Assembly: GCF_003418935.1 (NCBI RefSeq)
Contig: NZ_QVMT01000001.1
Coordinates: 186,001 to 250,000 of the forward strand
Direction: 5' to 3'
DNA length: 64,000 nucleotides
From: Emticicia sp. C21
GTDB lineage: Bacteria > Bacteroidota > Bacteroidia > Cytophagales > Spirosomataceae
The translations under genes and the position numbers were made by a program. Of this stretch, positions 17,271 through 26,129 are shown in pieces (position 1 is the stretch's first letter; each line of letters starts with the position of its first letter). Under the pieces are notes generated by a model, which saw only the letters and a list, made by a program, of their open reading frames with translations, searched no databases and was not told where the DNA came from.

Positions 17271-17289
17271 TGCAACATTTCAGAAAAAC

Positions 17290-17721
17290 ATGGGTAAACA
17301 ATATAAAAATCAATATCACGAGCTAATAGCTAACCTGCACATAACAGATGGCTATATCTTTAATTATTTCGATCAGAAGCTTGCTCCTTTCAAATTGTCG
17401 GTTCAGCAATATTCTGTGTTGCGCCAGTTACAGGAGGTCTTTCCGGGAAGCCTGAATGCAGGAGAGCTTAAAAACAAAATGCACGAATTGAATTCGGATA
17501 TGACACGCCTGACAGACCGACTCATCAGCAAAAACCTGATTGTTCGCGAAGTAGACCCTGAAAATCGCCGTCGGGTAAAGCTCCGCCTGACAGAAGAATC
17601 GAATGAATTTGTAAAAAAGGTAGCCGTTGAATTTCAGAATTTCGAATCAATTGTCAGTCACCTGAATGACGAAGAGGTAAAAACATTAAACACACTTTTG
17701 ACCAAAATAAGAAACAAATAA
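17290..17721 (+). CDS. MarR-family transcriptional regulator of the efflux operon
   Basis: 143 residues, normal MarR length. The winged-helix core is visible: SVQQYSVLRQLQEVFPG, then LNAGELKNKMHELNSDMTRL (recognition region) and the wing VREVDPENRRRVKLRLTEE. The flanking helices form the dimer interface. It stands first in a run with a TolC-type, HlyD-type and MFS gene, two bases before the next ORF. A perfect palindrome overlaps the promoter. The likely role is local repression of the exporter until a toxic compound binds the regulator; the ligand is unknown. Confidence 0.92.
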   Translation: MGKQYKNQYHELIANLHITDGYIFNYFDQKLAPFKLSVQQYSVLRQLQEVFPGSLNAGELKNKMHELNSDMTRLTDRLISKNLIVREVDPENRRRVKLRLTEESNEFVKKVAVEFQNFESIVSHLNDEEVKTLNTLLTKIRNK

Positions 17722-17723
17722 CA

Positions 17724-19043
17724 ATGAAGAAGTACATCACAGCCATTGGATTGATTGGGTTGAGCATAGGAAACTCCTTCGCTCAGTCGACACCAATGCC
17801 ACTGAGTAAAGCCATTGACATGGCTATTCAGAATAATAAAGGGCTTAAAGCAGCCGACCTGCGCACGAAAGGGGCCGAAGCCCGTGTGCAGGAAGTAAAA
17901 GACCGCAACTTACCACAAGCCAGTGCCTCTCTCTCCTATTCGCGTTTTAGCCTGATTACACCTTTTGCTTTTGGCGAAGGCGAAGATGGCAAACCTTTGT
18001 TCGGGCTTCCGGCCGGAGGCTTCAGTGCTACTATGGGAGCAGTCTCTGTTAAAAAAGAATTATTCGGAGGCTTTGCTGAAAAAGCAGCCCAGCAATCAGC
18101 TGATTTATTGCTTCGTGCCAGTAAATTAGATGCGCAGCGTAATCGTCAGGAATTGGTTTATACGGTTACTGATGCCTACTATACTATTGTAAAACTCATG
18201 CGCTCAACCGATGTTCTCAACCAGAATATCCAGCAGTTCGATGAGCGGGAAAAAGATGCCCGCAACTTAGAGAAGGAAGGGGTAATACTGTCAAACGAAG
18301 TTCTGAAACTACAATTACAAAAACATAATCTTGAACTAAGCCGCTTGCAGGTAGAAAAAGCCAAAGAGACGGCACTTTTCAATTTTGGTTTACTGATTGG
18401 CGCTGAAAATGCGATGAGTATTGCAGTTGATACCACATTAAGTAACAATGCAATAGCGCTTGAAACGCTGAATAGTTTTGTAGACCAGGCCATTCAGGTG
18501 CGGCCTGAGTTACAGGCCAATGTTTTACGCCAACAGTCAGCCGATGCGCAATTACGTCTGGTTAAAAGCAATAAGTATCCGCACATTGGATTATCGGCAG
18601 GTTACAATTATGTAAATCCGAATGCCAGTCTTATACCTGAGGCTAAAACTTTTATCAACGCCTGGAATATTGGTTTAGGTATCTCCTATAATATTGGTTC
18701 ATTATATAACCTGAAGGGACGTCTTAACACAGCACAAAATGCCATCAATGAGAGCATTCTGCAGGGACAACAACAAAGCGACCAGATTCGCTCAGAAGTG
18801 GTAACAGCCTATCATAATTACGAATTAGCGATTGAACAACAAAAGGTAATCAGGACCGCACTTGAGCAGGCACAGGAGAATTATCGCCTGACAGAATCCC
18901 GATTCCGCAATGGTCTGGTAGGTTCAACCGAATTGCTCGATGCCAATACATTTTTATTACAAGCACAATTAAACCTGATTAATTCGAAAGTTGATGGCCA
19001 ACTAGCCTATCAAAGACTTTTGAAAGCAACGGGTGGGAATTAA
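17724..19043 (+). CDS. TolC-family outer membrane efflux protein
   Basis: 439 residues with a signal peptide (ending GNSFAQS). Two OEP repeats are seen: the first with AIDMAIQNNKGLKAADLRTKGAEARVQEVKDRNLPQ-type helices, split by beta strands (FGLPAGGFSATMG), the second from about residue 240 with VRPELQANVLRQQSADAQLRLVKSNKYP. The trimer forms an outer-membrane channel and periplasmic tunnel. It starts two bases after marR and is followed by the HlyD-type adaptor and DHA2 transporter, making a complete tripartite exporter. Confidence 0.92.
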   Translation: MKKYITAIGLIGLSIGNSFAQSTPMPLSKAIDMAIQNNKGLKAADLRTKGAEARVQEVKDRNLPQASASLSYSRFSLITPFAFGEGEDGKPLFGLPAGGFSATMGAVSVKKELFGGFAEKAAQQSADLLLRASKLDAQRNRQELVYTVTDAYYTIVKLMRSTDVLNQNIQQFDEREKDARNLEKEGVILSNEVLKLQLQKHNLELSRLQVEKAKETALFNFGLLIGAENAMSIAVDTTLSNNAIALETLNSFVDQAIQVRPELQANVLRQQSADAQLRLVKSNKYPHIGLSAGYNYVNPNASLIPEAKTFINAWNIGLGISYNIGSLYNLKGRLNTAQNAINESILQGQQQSDQIRSEVVTAYHNYELAIEQQKVIRTALEQAQENYRLTESRFRNGLVGSTELLDANTFLLQAQLNLINSKVDGQLAYQRLLKATGGN

Positions 19044-19056
19044 ACCCTCACCCCGA

Positions 19057-19082
19057 CCCTCTCTGCAACAATGGGGAGAGGG
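19057..19082 (+). terminator. Small hairpin between the tolC-like and hlyD-like genes
   Basis: CCCTCTC (19057-19063) pairs with GAGAGGG (19076-19082) in the 81-bp gap, without a T run. It is more likely an attenuating or processing hairpin than a full terminator, since the downstream genes belong to the same exporter. Confidence 0.4.
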
Positions 19083-19124
19083 AGAGAACAACATTCAAAA
19101 ACACATTATTTCATATAAACAATC

Positions 19125-20237
19125 ATGAATACCAAGATAATTATCAGAGTAGTGGGTGTCATTGCATTAATTGCCGCACTTATTTATGGATATAAAGAAA
19201 TCCAGTACTTACAACGCTACGAAACCACCGACGACGCACAAATTGATGGAGATGTGAATGCAGTTACTCCTAAAATAGGAGGTTATATTAAAGCCATTCG
19301 CTTTCAGGACAACCAGGTCGTAAAAGCTGGTGATACCCTTTTTATCATTGATGATGCCGACTACAAAATTCGTGTAGCACAAGCAGAAGCGGCATTACAA
19401 ACAGCTGTAGCCAGTGGTGGTGTAAGCCAGTTTAATATTGGTGTGGCATCTGCAACTATCCAGAGTTCGCAAGCCAATGTTCAAACAGCCCGCAATCAGG
19501 TAACAACAGCACAGGCTAATATAGCTGCTGCACAGGTAAGAGTACGCAAAGCCAATACAGATTTTGAGCGTTACAGCAGATTGCTCGCCGAAAAAACCAT
19601 TCCGCAACAGCAGTTTGATAATGTGCAGGCAGAGCGTGATGCCGCACAGGCTGCTCTTCAGGCTGCGCAATCGCAACTGGAAACTGCTCAATTGCAGGTA
19701 AATGCTGCGAATACTCAAACAGGAGTAACGAGTTCGCAACGCAAGGCTGTTGAAAGCCAGATAGGCGTAGCACAGGCAACCGCCAAACAACGCCAGGCAG
19801 AGTTAGATTTAGCTAAATTACAATTGTCTTATACAGTGGTAGTGACTCCCGCTTCCGGTGTGGTATCAAGACGTTCGGTACAAGTTGGTCAGTTAATTCA
19901 GCCTGGACAAGCCCTTTGCTCGATTGTAAATACTGAGAAGTTATGGGTAACCGCCAATTTCAAAGAAACACAATTGACAGAAATGCAATTAGGACAACCC
20001 GTTGATATTGATGTAGATGCTTACGGTAAAGAGAAATTAACTGGTAAAGTAGAATCATTTGCCGGAGCAACAGGAGCTAAATTCTCTTTGATTCCACCTG
20101 ATAATGCTACCGGAAACTACGTAAAAGTAGTGCAACGTGTACCTGTAAAAATAGAGATTGATAAAACCAGTCCGGTTTTTGCCAAATTACGCCCCGGTTT
20201 AAGTGTAGCGGTGGCCGTAGACATACAAAAAAAATAA
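19125..20237 (+). CDS. HlyD/EmrA-family membrane fusion protein
   Basis: 370 residues. One N-terminal transmembrane helix (about 7-24, VVGVIALIAALIYGY), then a biotinyl-lipoyl-like half domain (YETTDDAQIDGDVNAVTPKIGGYI), a long alanine/glutamine-rich coiled-coil hairpin (about 80-225, with AQAEAALQTA and AQAALQAAQSQLETAQLQV), the second lipoyl half (VVTPASGVVSRRSVQVGQLI) and a beta-barrel domain. This is the EmrA form of adaptor that pairs with DHA2-type MFS exporters. It bridges the inner-membrane transporter at 20245 and the TolC-type protein at 17724. Confidence 0.92.
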   Translation: MNTKIIIRVVGVIALIAALIYGYKEIQYLQRYETTDDAQIDGDVNAVTPKIGGYIKAIRFQDNQVVKAGDTLFIIDDADYKIRVAQAEAALQTAVASGGVSQFNIGVASATIQSSQANVQTARNQVTTAQANIAAAQVRVRKANTDFERYSRLLAEKTIPQQQFDNVQAERDAAQAALQAAQSQLETAQLQVNAANTQTGVTSSQRKAVESQIGVAQATAKQRQAELDLAKLQLSYTVVVTPASGVVSRRSVQVGQLIQPGQALCSIVNTEKLWVTANFKETQLTEMQLGQPVDIDVDAYGKEKLTGKVESFAGATGAKFSLIPPDNATGNYVKVVQRVPVKIEIDKTSPVFAKLRPGLSVAVAVDIQKK

Positions 20238-20244
20238 AGAAATT

Positions 20245-21804
20245 ATGAAGTTAGGATTTGATAAATGGATAATCGTAATCACTGTTACCACAGCTGCCTT
20301 ACTCCAGACCATCGACTCATCTATTGTCAATGTAACATTGAACCAGATGATGGGGAACCTGGGGGCATCACTCGGTGATATCAGCTGGGTGGTAACTGGC
20401 TATGCCGCTGCCAGTGCTGTTATGATTACTATGTCGGGTTGGTTAAGCGCCAAGCTGGGCCGTAAGAATTACTTTGCTGCATCCATCATATTATTTACGA
20501 TTGCCTCCGTTTTTTGCGGACTGTCAACCAATGTCTGGGAACTGGTATTCTTTCGGGTAGTGCAAGGCATCGGTGGTGGTGGATTATTGACCACTGCACA
20601 ATCTATTCTGATTCAGACTTTCCCGAAAGAAGACCTGGGTCTGGCCAATGCTATTTTTGGGATGGGCGTTATTATCGGGCCATCCATCGGACCCACTTTA
20701 GGAGGATACATTACCGATCATTTATCCTGGAGCTGGGTGTTTTACATCAATATTCCTTTTGGTATACTGGCTACCTTTCTGACGTTCAGTTATATTACAG
20801 AGCCCTCCGAACCCATACCCGCGGGTAAGATGGACTGGCTGGCGTTGGTACTATTAGTGGTGGGTATTGGTGGCTTGCAGATTATTCTGGAAAAAGGACA
20901 TGAAGAAGATTGGTTCGACTCGAACTTCATCACGGTGATGACCATTCTGGCTGTAGTAGGCTTATTGGGCTTTATCTGGCGACAACTCATCGTAAAAATC
21001 CCGATACTGGATTTAAAACTATTAGCCCAACGGCGTTTTGCCGTAGCCAACCTGTTCAACTTTATTCTGGGTTTTGGTTTGTTTGCCTCAGTATTTATTA
21101 TACCTGTGTTTTGTCAGACCATCTTAGGCTTCACTGCCAGTCAGACAGGTTTATTGCTAATGCCCGGCTCTATTATGACCGGCATTATGATGTTGGTTGT
21201 GGGGGTTGTGATGCGTAAAAACATCATGTCGCCCATCTGGTATGCAGCTATTGGTTTTGCTCTGTTTGTGGGCTTCTGCTATGATTTATCAAGTTTGAGT
21301 CTCACCACAGGCCCACATGATTTCTTCTGGCCATTGATGATTCGCGGTATAGGGATGGGGTTAATTTTCATTCCTCTCATGACCATTACAGTGGCTGACC
21401 TTGAACCAGCCAAGATGCCGCAAGGCTCTGCCTTATCGAGTATGGTTCGCCAGTTAGGTGGCACATTCGGAACCGCCATCATGACAACATATATCTCTAC
21501 ACGTACGGTATTCCACACCAATCGTTTAGCTGATAACCTGTCAATCTATAATCCTATATCTGCCGAACGACTGAAACAATATACAGCTTTGTTCATGTCG
21601 AAAGGTGATGCTCTGGTAACAGCCACTGAAAAAGCATACAAAATGTTATATGGAAGTGTAGTTCGTCAGGCATTAGTATTGACGTATTCAGATACTTTTC
21701 TGATTATAGGTGCTTTTTTCTTACTCTGTTTACCTCTACTCTTACTATTTGTGGGTGGCAAGAAGATAGAAGCCTCAGAGCATGCTGAAATGATGATGGA
21801 ATAG
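20245..21804 (+). CDS. EmrB/QacA-type DHA2 MFS drug exporter
   Basis: 519 residues with 14 predicted membrane segments, as in the DHA2 family. Motif D1 (LLQTIDSSIVNVTLNQM) is near the N-terminus, then motif A as SGWLSAKLGRKNYF, and motif C as IFGMGVIIGPSIGPTLGGY. It starts seven bases after the adaptor gene. With HlyD/EmrA and TolC partners it should pump hydrophobic or amphipathic compounds across both membranes using the proton gradient. The substrate is not deducible. A rho-independent terminator follows at 21821. Confidence 0.93.
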   Translation: MKLGFDKWIIVITVTTAALLQTIDSSIVNVTLNQMMGNLGASLGDISWVVTGYAAASAVMITMSGWLSAKLGRKNYFAASIILFTIASVFCGLSTNVWELVFFRVVQGIGGGGLLTTAQSILIQTFPKEDLGLANAIFGMGVIIGPSIGPTLGGYITDHLSWSWVFYINIPFGILATFLTFSYITEPSEPIPAGKMDWLALVLLVVGIGGLQIILEKGHEEDWFDSNFITVMTILAVVGLLGFIWRQLIVKIPILDLKLLAQRRFAVANLFNFILGFGLFASVFIIPVFCQTILGFTASQTGLLLMPGSIMTGIMMLVVGVVMRKNIMSPIWYAAIGFALFVGFCYDLSSLSLTTGPHDFFWPLMIRGIGMGLIFIPLMTITVADLEPAKMPQGSALSSMVRQLGGTFGTAIMTTYISTRTVFHTNRLADNLSIYNPISAERLKQYTALFMSKGDALVTATEKAYKMLYGSVVRQALVLTYSDTFLIIGAFFLLCLPLLLLFVGGKKIEASEHAEMMME

Positions 21805-21820
21805 TTTAGATGGATTAATG

Positions 21821-21852
21821 AAAGGCACAGGCGCTGGTTTGTGCCTTTTTTA
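21821..21852 (+). terminator. Rho-independent terminator of the efflux operon
   Basis: AAAGGCACA pairs with TGTGCCTTT around a 10-nt loop, followed by a T run. Confidence 0.88.
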
Positions 21853-21986
21853 TTAATTGTAAGAAGTAATTAGAATTATCAAACAAAATTTTCCTTTAAA
21901 TAAGTCTACTTTGGTTTCTTCAACAATTTTAATAATCTTTGTCTTAATAACTAGCAATTAACTATTCACTAACTAAAAATTGTTGT

Positions 21987-22511
21987 ATGAAAAAAGTACT
22001 TTACTTACTATTGCTGTCTGTATTTTCCTCACTTACTATTAGTGCACAAGACTCCTCAATTCCAGAAACATCATTATTTAAAGTTGAAAATGATGCTGTG
22101 ATATGGCAAAAAATATATGATTTAAATGTTTCAGCGAAAGAATATTTAACCTTTATCAAACTTAAAAACTGTCTTGAGGGTATTGATACTGTTCAAACTA
22201 CAATAATTGGAAAATTAAAAGGTTTTAAACCAAATACTTACGGAGCAGCACGGATGTCATCACCAATTTATTTATTCACGGCGATGATTTTTGCTGATGC
22301 CAGAATTGAAATTAAGGAAAATAAATATAGAGTCACACTCTCTAATATCAAAGCAACAGATGGCTTGGGAATAGTAGATTTCGAAACTTTGTATTTTAAG
22401 ATGCTTAGTAAAAAAACTGCTCGTCCAAGTTTCTTTAAGATTGACGAACCAATTCTTAATAAAAACTTTGACAGCTTTTTTGAATATAAAAAAATTACCT
22501 CTGATTTTTAA
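21987..22511 (+). CDS. Secreted protein of unknown function, DUF4468-like
   Basis: 174 residues with a signal peptide (MKKVLYLLLLSVFSSLTISAQ). The mature part is a mixed alpha/beta domain with VIWQKIYDLNVSAKEYLTFIK early and FADARIEIKENKYRVTLSNIKATD in the middle. The pattern of a 'vW.kvy' strand, a helix, then an 'i.ik.nkyRvtlsni' strand pair resembles DUF4468, found in Bacteroidota exported proteins, but the match is from memory and weak. It is monocistronic with its own terminator. Confidence 0.62.
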   Translation: MKKVLYLLLLSVFSSLTISAQDSSIPETSLFKVENDAVIWQKIYDLNVSAKEYLTFIKLKNCLEGIDTVQTTIIGKLKGFKPNTYGAARMSSPIYLFTAMIFADARIEIKENKYRVTLSNIKATDGLGIVDFETLYFKMLSKKTARPSFFKIDEPILNKNFDSFFEYKKITSDF

Positions 22512-22534
22512 TTAACAATATATCACAGGAAATG

Positions 22535-22566
22535 AAGAAGCTTTAAACCAAGGCTTCTTTTTTATT
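22535..22566 (+). terminator. Rho-independent terminator
   Basis: AAGAAGC (22535-22541) pairs with GCTTCTT (22553-22559), followed by TTTTATTTT. Confidence 0.8.
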
Positions 22567-22745
22567 TTAACGATGATTTCTCACAACTATTCCTATTTCT
22601 AAATTTTGTAAAACAAAAACCTATAAAATAGATTTAAAATAGAAATCAGTTTTCATACTTGTCTTGAATACACCCGTTAATTGTCGTTTCTACACACTTC
22701 TCAATTACAGATTTTCTGCTTAATTTGTAAATAAAAAACAGGTCT

Positions 22746-23210
22746 ATGGAAAATCAACAGCTTATATTTAAAACAGAATTATTACTTGCCGGAAAAACAG
22801 CCACAGGTGTTGAAGTTCCAGCAGAAGTGGTTAATAAACTAGGCAATACTAAAAACCCACTTGTAAAGGTTACTATTAATGGCTATACCTATCCAAGCAG
22901 TATATCTGTCAGGAATGGTATCTTCATGATTCCGGTTAGTGCTGAAGTAAGAGAAAATGCAGGTATCAAAAGCGGTGAAATGATTGAAGTTGGTGTAATC
23001 CTTGACAATCAGCCAAGAGTAATCGAAGTACCTACTGATTTTCGGGATGCTTTAGATAAAAGTCCAGATGCTAAGCAACACTTTGCAATCTTATCTAACA
23101 GCAATAAAAAATATTTCATTGCTTCTATTGAACAAGCCAAAACACCAGAGGCTCGAAATAGGAGAATTGAGAAAGCTATTGTAGATCTGGAGCAAAAGAA
23201 GAAATTATAA
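22746..23210 (+). CDS. YdeI/OmpD-associated family protein with DUF1905 domain
   Basis: 154 residues. The N-terminal half is a DUF1905-type small beta barrel (FKTELLLAGKTATGVEVPAEVVNKLG, then NGYTYPSSISVRNGIFMIPVSAEVRENAGI and GEMIEVGVILDNQPR). The C-terminal third is the helical YdeI-like part, with PTDFRDALDKSPDAKQHFAILS and KTPEARNRRIEKAIVDL. These fused proteins are widespread and cytosolic, with no proven function. No operon partner. Confidence 0.83.
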   Translation: MENQQLIFKTELLLAGKTATGVEVPAEVVNKLGNTKNPLVKVTINGYTYPSSISVRNGIFMIPVSAEVRENAGIKSGEMIEVGVILDNQPRVIEVPTDFRDALDKSPDAKQHFAILSNSNKKYFIASIEQAKTPEARNRRIEKAIVDLEQKKKL

Positions 23211-23309
23211 GGCAAAATGTTGGCTTGAAATGCTTTAGAATGCTCTGATTTTTTAAGCTAATCAATACATTTTTTCATTAAGCCAAAGGATCGTCCCTCT
23301 ACTTAATGA

Positions 23310-23338
23310 GAACAACCCCGATTGAATCGGGGTTGTTC
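23310..23338. terminator. Perfect hairpin in the convergent gap
   Basis: GAACAACCCCGATT pairs exactly with AATCGGGGTTGTTC around a single G. It is GC-rich for this region but lacks a T run; it probably stops transcription from the YdeI-like gene. Confidence 0.7.
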
Positions 23339-23454
23339 GTCTACACATTAGCAATTTTCAATTCTTTTTCTTGCAATTAAGCTAAAAAACTTTTAAAATT
23401 TGTGGTCAAATTCCATGGGTACATGGATTGATTTATTTATTGTAATACTATGCG

Positions 23455-23487
23455 AAAATCGTGTGATAGTATCGCACGATTTTTTTA
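23455..23487 (+). terminator. Terminator-like hairpin with T run
   Basis: AAATCGTG pairs with CACGATTT around an 11-nt loop, followed by further T residues. Confidence 0.65.
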
Positions 23488-23548
23488 CTTACGATAAATA
23501 TGACCAAATGGTTTTAAATAAGACAATCGCTCTTTAAATATCTTATTA

Positions 23549-23920
23549 TTATTTATTCTCAGTCTCCACCTCACAACCAAATGTTACTTGAAAACCATTC
23601 AGGTCTTTAAAAACGATTTCTTTCATCCCATAAAAAGTTTCAGGATTTATCTCTATTACCTCGGCCCTGGCTTTAACAGGTTCAATCAATTCATCAATCG
23701 AATCGACCGTTATATATAAGCCTGCATCTTTCACAACGCCCCTATCTGCCCTACCATCAGGGTATAACATAAATCTTGCTCCCTCCCAATCTAGTAGTGC
23801 CCAGTCTAAACCACAACCGGGTTCGGCATTTGTACCGAGGCATTTGAAGCCTAAATCAACATACCAGTCGAGTGTTTTTTCAATGTCAGGCACTCGAAGA
23901 AAAGAAAGACAGGTAGCCAT
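23549..23920 (-). CDS. VOC-family protein, bleomycin-resistance/glyoxalase type
   Basis: 123 residues, one full VOC domain of two beta-alpha-beta-beta-beta modules. The first module contains FLRVPDIEKTLDWYVDLGFKCLG, the second YITVDSIDELIEPVKA and ends in IVFKDLNGFQVTFG. The conserved metal-binding positions of true glyoxalases are only partly present, so it may bind or sequester a small molecule as bleomycin-resistance proteins do. Cytosolic, single gene. Confidence 0.85.
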   Translation of the reverse strand: MATCLSFLRVPDIEKTLDWYVDLGFKCLGTNAEPGCGLDWALLDWEGARFMLYPDGRADRGVVKDAGLYITVDSIDELIEPVKARAEVIEINPETFYGMKEIVFKDLNGFQVTFGCEVETENK

Positions 23921-24026
23921 AGTATGAAAGTTTATTCTGAATCAGATTTCGTTTAATAAATATACTTCCAATTTTGCAGATAATTCTACCTAATAGCGAA
24001 TAAAATCTTGGAACCTCTATCAACAA

Positions 24027-24052
24027 AAAAGCTCCTTCCAAAAGGAGCTTTC
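24027..24052 (-). terminator. Terminator of the minus-strand lipoprotein gene
   Basis: AAAGCTCCTT and AAGGAGCTTT pair around CCAA; on the minus strand a T run follows. Confidence 0.85.
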
Positions 24053-24075
24053 ATTCGCTAATAAATCAATTAGGC

Positions 24076-24510
24076 TTATTCTCCAACTGGTGGCTCTGGG
24101 GCAGTTGGTGAATCAGTAACCGGAAAGGCAACTGTACATGATTGCCCCCCAAAATTAATCACAAAGGAAGCAACTCCTCCTGTTTGTGGGGTACCACCCA
24201 CAGCATAAGTAATCATACCTGAACCTACAGCCAAAGTACCAGGCACTAAAACGGCTGATAATCCTGTAACACCGGTAGAAGACACTCCATTATCTGATGT
24301 ATAGCTACTACCATCGCCGCCACTATAAGGTACGGTGAAAACCCCATTATAAGTAACCCCCGCCCTGGCTACTCCTGAAAAAACCGCACTTGGACAAGTA
24401 AGGTCTGAAATGGTTACGGGTTCTACAGATACTGATTCTTCTTCTTTTTCACAAGCCTGAAAACCCAATAGAGTGATCAAACCTAAACCAAATAATTTTA
24501 TTGTTCTCAT
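24076..24510 (-). CDS. Small lipoprotein sharing a domain with the DUF3500 protein at 55776
   Basis: 144 residues. Lipobox LLGFQAC with Cys20 as the predicted lipidated residue, followed by acidic EKEEESVS. The remaining 115 residues are rich in Gly, Ser, Thr and Val and look like a single beta-sandwich: ISDLTCPSAVFSG, VPYSGGDGSSYTSDNGVSSTG, GMITYAVGGTPQTGG and FVINFGGQSCTVAFPV. The N-terminal 130 residues of the lipoprotein at 55776 have the same order of motifs (GYSGGNGIAYTS, GSTGVTGL, GTIAYAITGTPTSVG, FGGQTC). Two conserved cysteines may form a disulphide. I do not recognise a named family. Probably exposed at the membrane surface. Confidence 0.75.
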   Translation of the reverse strand: MRTIKLFGLGLITLLGFQACEKEEESVSVEPVTISDLTCPSAVFSGVARAGVTYNGVFTVPYSGGDGSSYTSDNGVSSTGVTGLSAVLVPGTLAVGSGMITYAVGGTPQTGGVASFVINFGGQSCTVAFPVTDSPTAPEPPVGE

Positions 24511-24702
24511 GACATGTATAATTTTATGTTGTATGGATACACATCAACAAAAAATATCTATGCCATAGATAATGAGGGGTAGGTATTCTACATTTTTATG
24601 AGTAATTATTATTGCTCTCAGGGAATATTGAGATAAGGTATTACAGTTTTATTATGAATTTCCCAGATAAATTGTGAGATACTTTTCAATGATGATGCTA
24701 CC

Positions 24703-25530
24703 TTATTTAAATCCTTTCAGATACTTATCCAGAAAATACTTTATATTTGTGCCAAAAACGAAGTTGCGGGGGTCAAGTTCTACATAGCCTTTTCTTATGG
24801 CTTGTACGTCTTCATCCGTAAGCCAGCCTGCTTTGTTTAATGAGGTGATATAGGTTTCGTTCAATTCACCTAAACCAAATTGTATCACCCCTACTATTTC
24901 ACCTTTCATATTATAAATGGGCGAGCCGGAAAAACCAACTTTAGACGGGCCGAACATTACCAACTGATAAGATTCTTTTACATTATTATAAAACTGTGGC
25001 AATAGATAAATCAGAGTATCATTCCTCAACCGACCATCTACATTGTCAAAAGCCATTGTTGGTAATTGATAATACTTTGGGAGATTGGCTTCTGTATTAA
25101 AATCACTGGTTTTTACCGGAATCACCCGCTTCAATTTCAGCACAATAAAATCTGTTTCTAATTTCCCCTCTTGAAACACATGCTTCGAAAAATCATACTG
25201 CTTACCGGGCACATACTTATACAATAAATCTATATCAACCGAATCGTACTTTATATTACTTTTTTCATCAAGACTATAATTATAATAGACAACCATTCGC
25301 TTAGGCTTTTTGCTAAAGCCAGCGGGACGATAAATACTATATGAAGTAGCGAGATATTTGCCATTTACGATAAATCCCCCACCATAAATAGTATATTGTT
25401 TTCCTTTATCGTCTACTATAACAGACTTTACTCGTATCAGTTTTTTAAAAAGGAAAGCGCTGACTTCTTGTGCAGAAAGTGTGAACGACAGAAAAGAAAG
25501 CCCCAGCACTAAGGAAATAATTCGCATCAT
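24703..25530 (-). CDS. Secreted trypsin-like protein lacking the catalytic histidine
   Basis: 276 residues from the ATG at 25530, which puts a good signal peptide (MMRIISLVLGLSFLSFTLSA) first; the frame extends to 25584 but that start would bury the signal. The chymotrypsin-like fold is suggested by GGGFIVNGKYLATSYSIYRP near the front, ETDFIVLKLK (Asp region) and KVGFSGSPIYNMKGEIVGV (Ser region, GxSGSPI). At the position of the usual T-A/N-x-H the sequence reads T-S-Y-S, so the histidine is replaced. It may be an inactive protease-like binding protein. No operon partner is apparent. Confidence 0.72.
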   Translation of the reverse strand: MMRIISLVLGLSFLSFTLSAQEVSAFLFKKLIRVKSVIVDDKGKQYTIYGGGFIVNGKYLATSYSIYRPAGFSKKPKRMVVYYNYSLDEKSNIKYDSVDIDLLYKYVPGKQYDFSKHVFQEGKLETDFIVLKLKRVIPVKTSDFNTEANLPKYYQLPTMAFDNVDGRLRNDTLIYLLPQFYNNVKESYQLVMFGPSKVGFSGSPIYNMKGEIVGVIQFGLGELNETYITSLNKAGWLTDEDVQAIRKGYVELDPRNFVFGTNIKYFLDKYLKGFK

Positions 25531-25765
25531 AAAAGTATAGGTAAATAGCCGTTGTGGACATATCTTTGTAATAACCACCTCCAAAATTAATTGTTCGGCA
25601 TAACACTTTAAAAATTTTCTACCTTTATTTTGAGTTTGTCACATATTAAATGATTAATTGTTATCCGGTGGTTTGGAAATGGCTTAATTAAACCTGTAGA
25701 GAAAACTTTTATGCAATGAGCAGTAGCTGTTGAATTTCTTATCTTTACCCGTAAAATACTTTTTC

Positions 25766-26035
25766 ATGAAAATTACCTGGACGTTTTATCCAAAAAATCA
25801 ACCTTCAGTATCTCTCGAACTTATCTATGATTATAGGTTGGATGCCTTGAAACTGGATTGTGGGGGTATTATTGATAGACTGAGAAACATTGCAATAGTG
25901 GATTGGAAAACCTTTTCGGTTTTCAACAAAGGAGAAAGTAATGAGAAAAAAGCTGCCTTTGCCAAATTAGTTGATGCCGCAAACTTTACGCACAATGGCT
26001 TTGATAAAGATTTGCTTTTACCCATTGACAAATAA
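25766..26035 (+). CDS. Hypothetical protein of 89 residues
   Basis: Starts at the ATG at 25766 (MKITWTFYPKNQP); an upstream TTG at 25730 in the same frame is less likely. A TATCTTTA box sits about 20 bp upstream. No signal peptide, membrane segment or known domain. The product is a small alpha/beta protein with charged and aromatic residues (LIYDYRLDALKLDCGGIID, NKGESNEKKAAFAKLVDAANFTHNGFD read in parts). It stands alone and is convergent with the Bcr-type exporter gene. Confidence 0.5.
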   Translation: MKITWTFYPKNQPSVSLELIYDYRLDALKLDCGGIIDRLRNIAIVDWKTFSVFNKGESNEKKAAFAKLVDAANFTHNGFDKDLLLPIDK

Positions 26036-26129
26036 TGGATTTTAAATTGTTTAAATTTAGGGTAATATACTAAGATTATATATTTAAAACATCCACCAAG
26101 AGGAACATCATTTACCAAAAGGAGTTTTA

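Larger units (their letters stand above)
16397..17289. other. 893-bp gene-poor stretch before the efflux operon
   Basis: Holds the upstream region of the fungalysin gene and, at the right end, the marR promoter and operator. In the middle, at about 16755-16812, is a short GC-rich patch unlike its AT-rich surroundings, with two copies of ACGCAGCG and runs such as GCGCG. A 60-codon frame (16779-16961) starts in that patch but has no recognisable features. Confidence 0.5.
23211..23548. other. 338-bp gap with two strong hairpins
   Basis: No gene seen. It contains the hairpins at 23310-23338 and 23455-23487 listed separately, lying between a plus-strand gene and a convergent minus-strand VOC gene. 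Confidence 0.6.

Noticed and set aside
18179-18493. Minus-strand frames inside the tolC-like, hlyD-like and MFS genes
   Set aside because: They overlap strongly supported plus-strand genes with clear domains and have no signals of their own.
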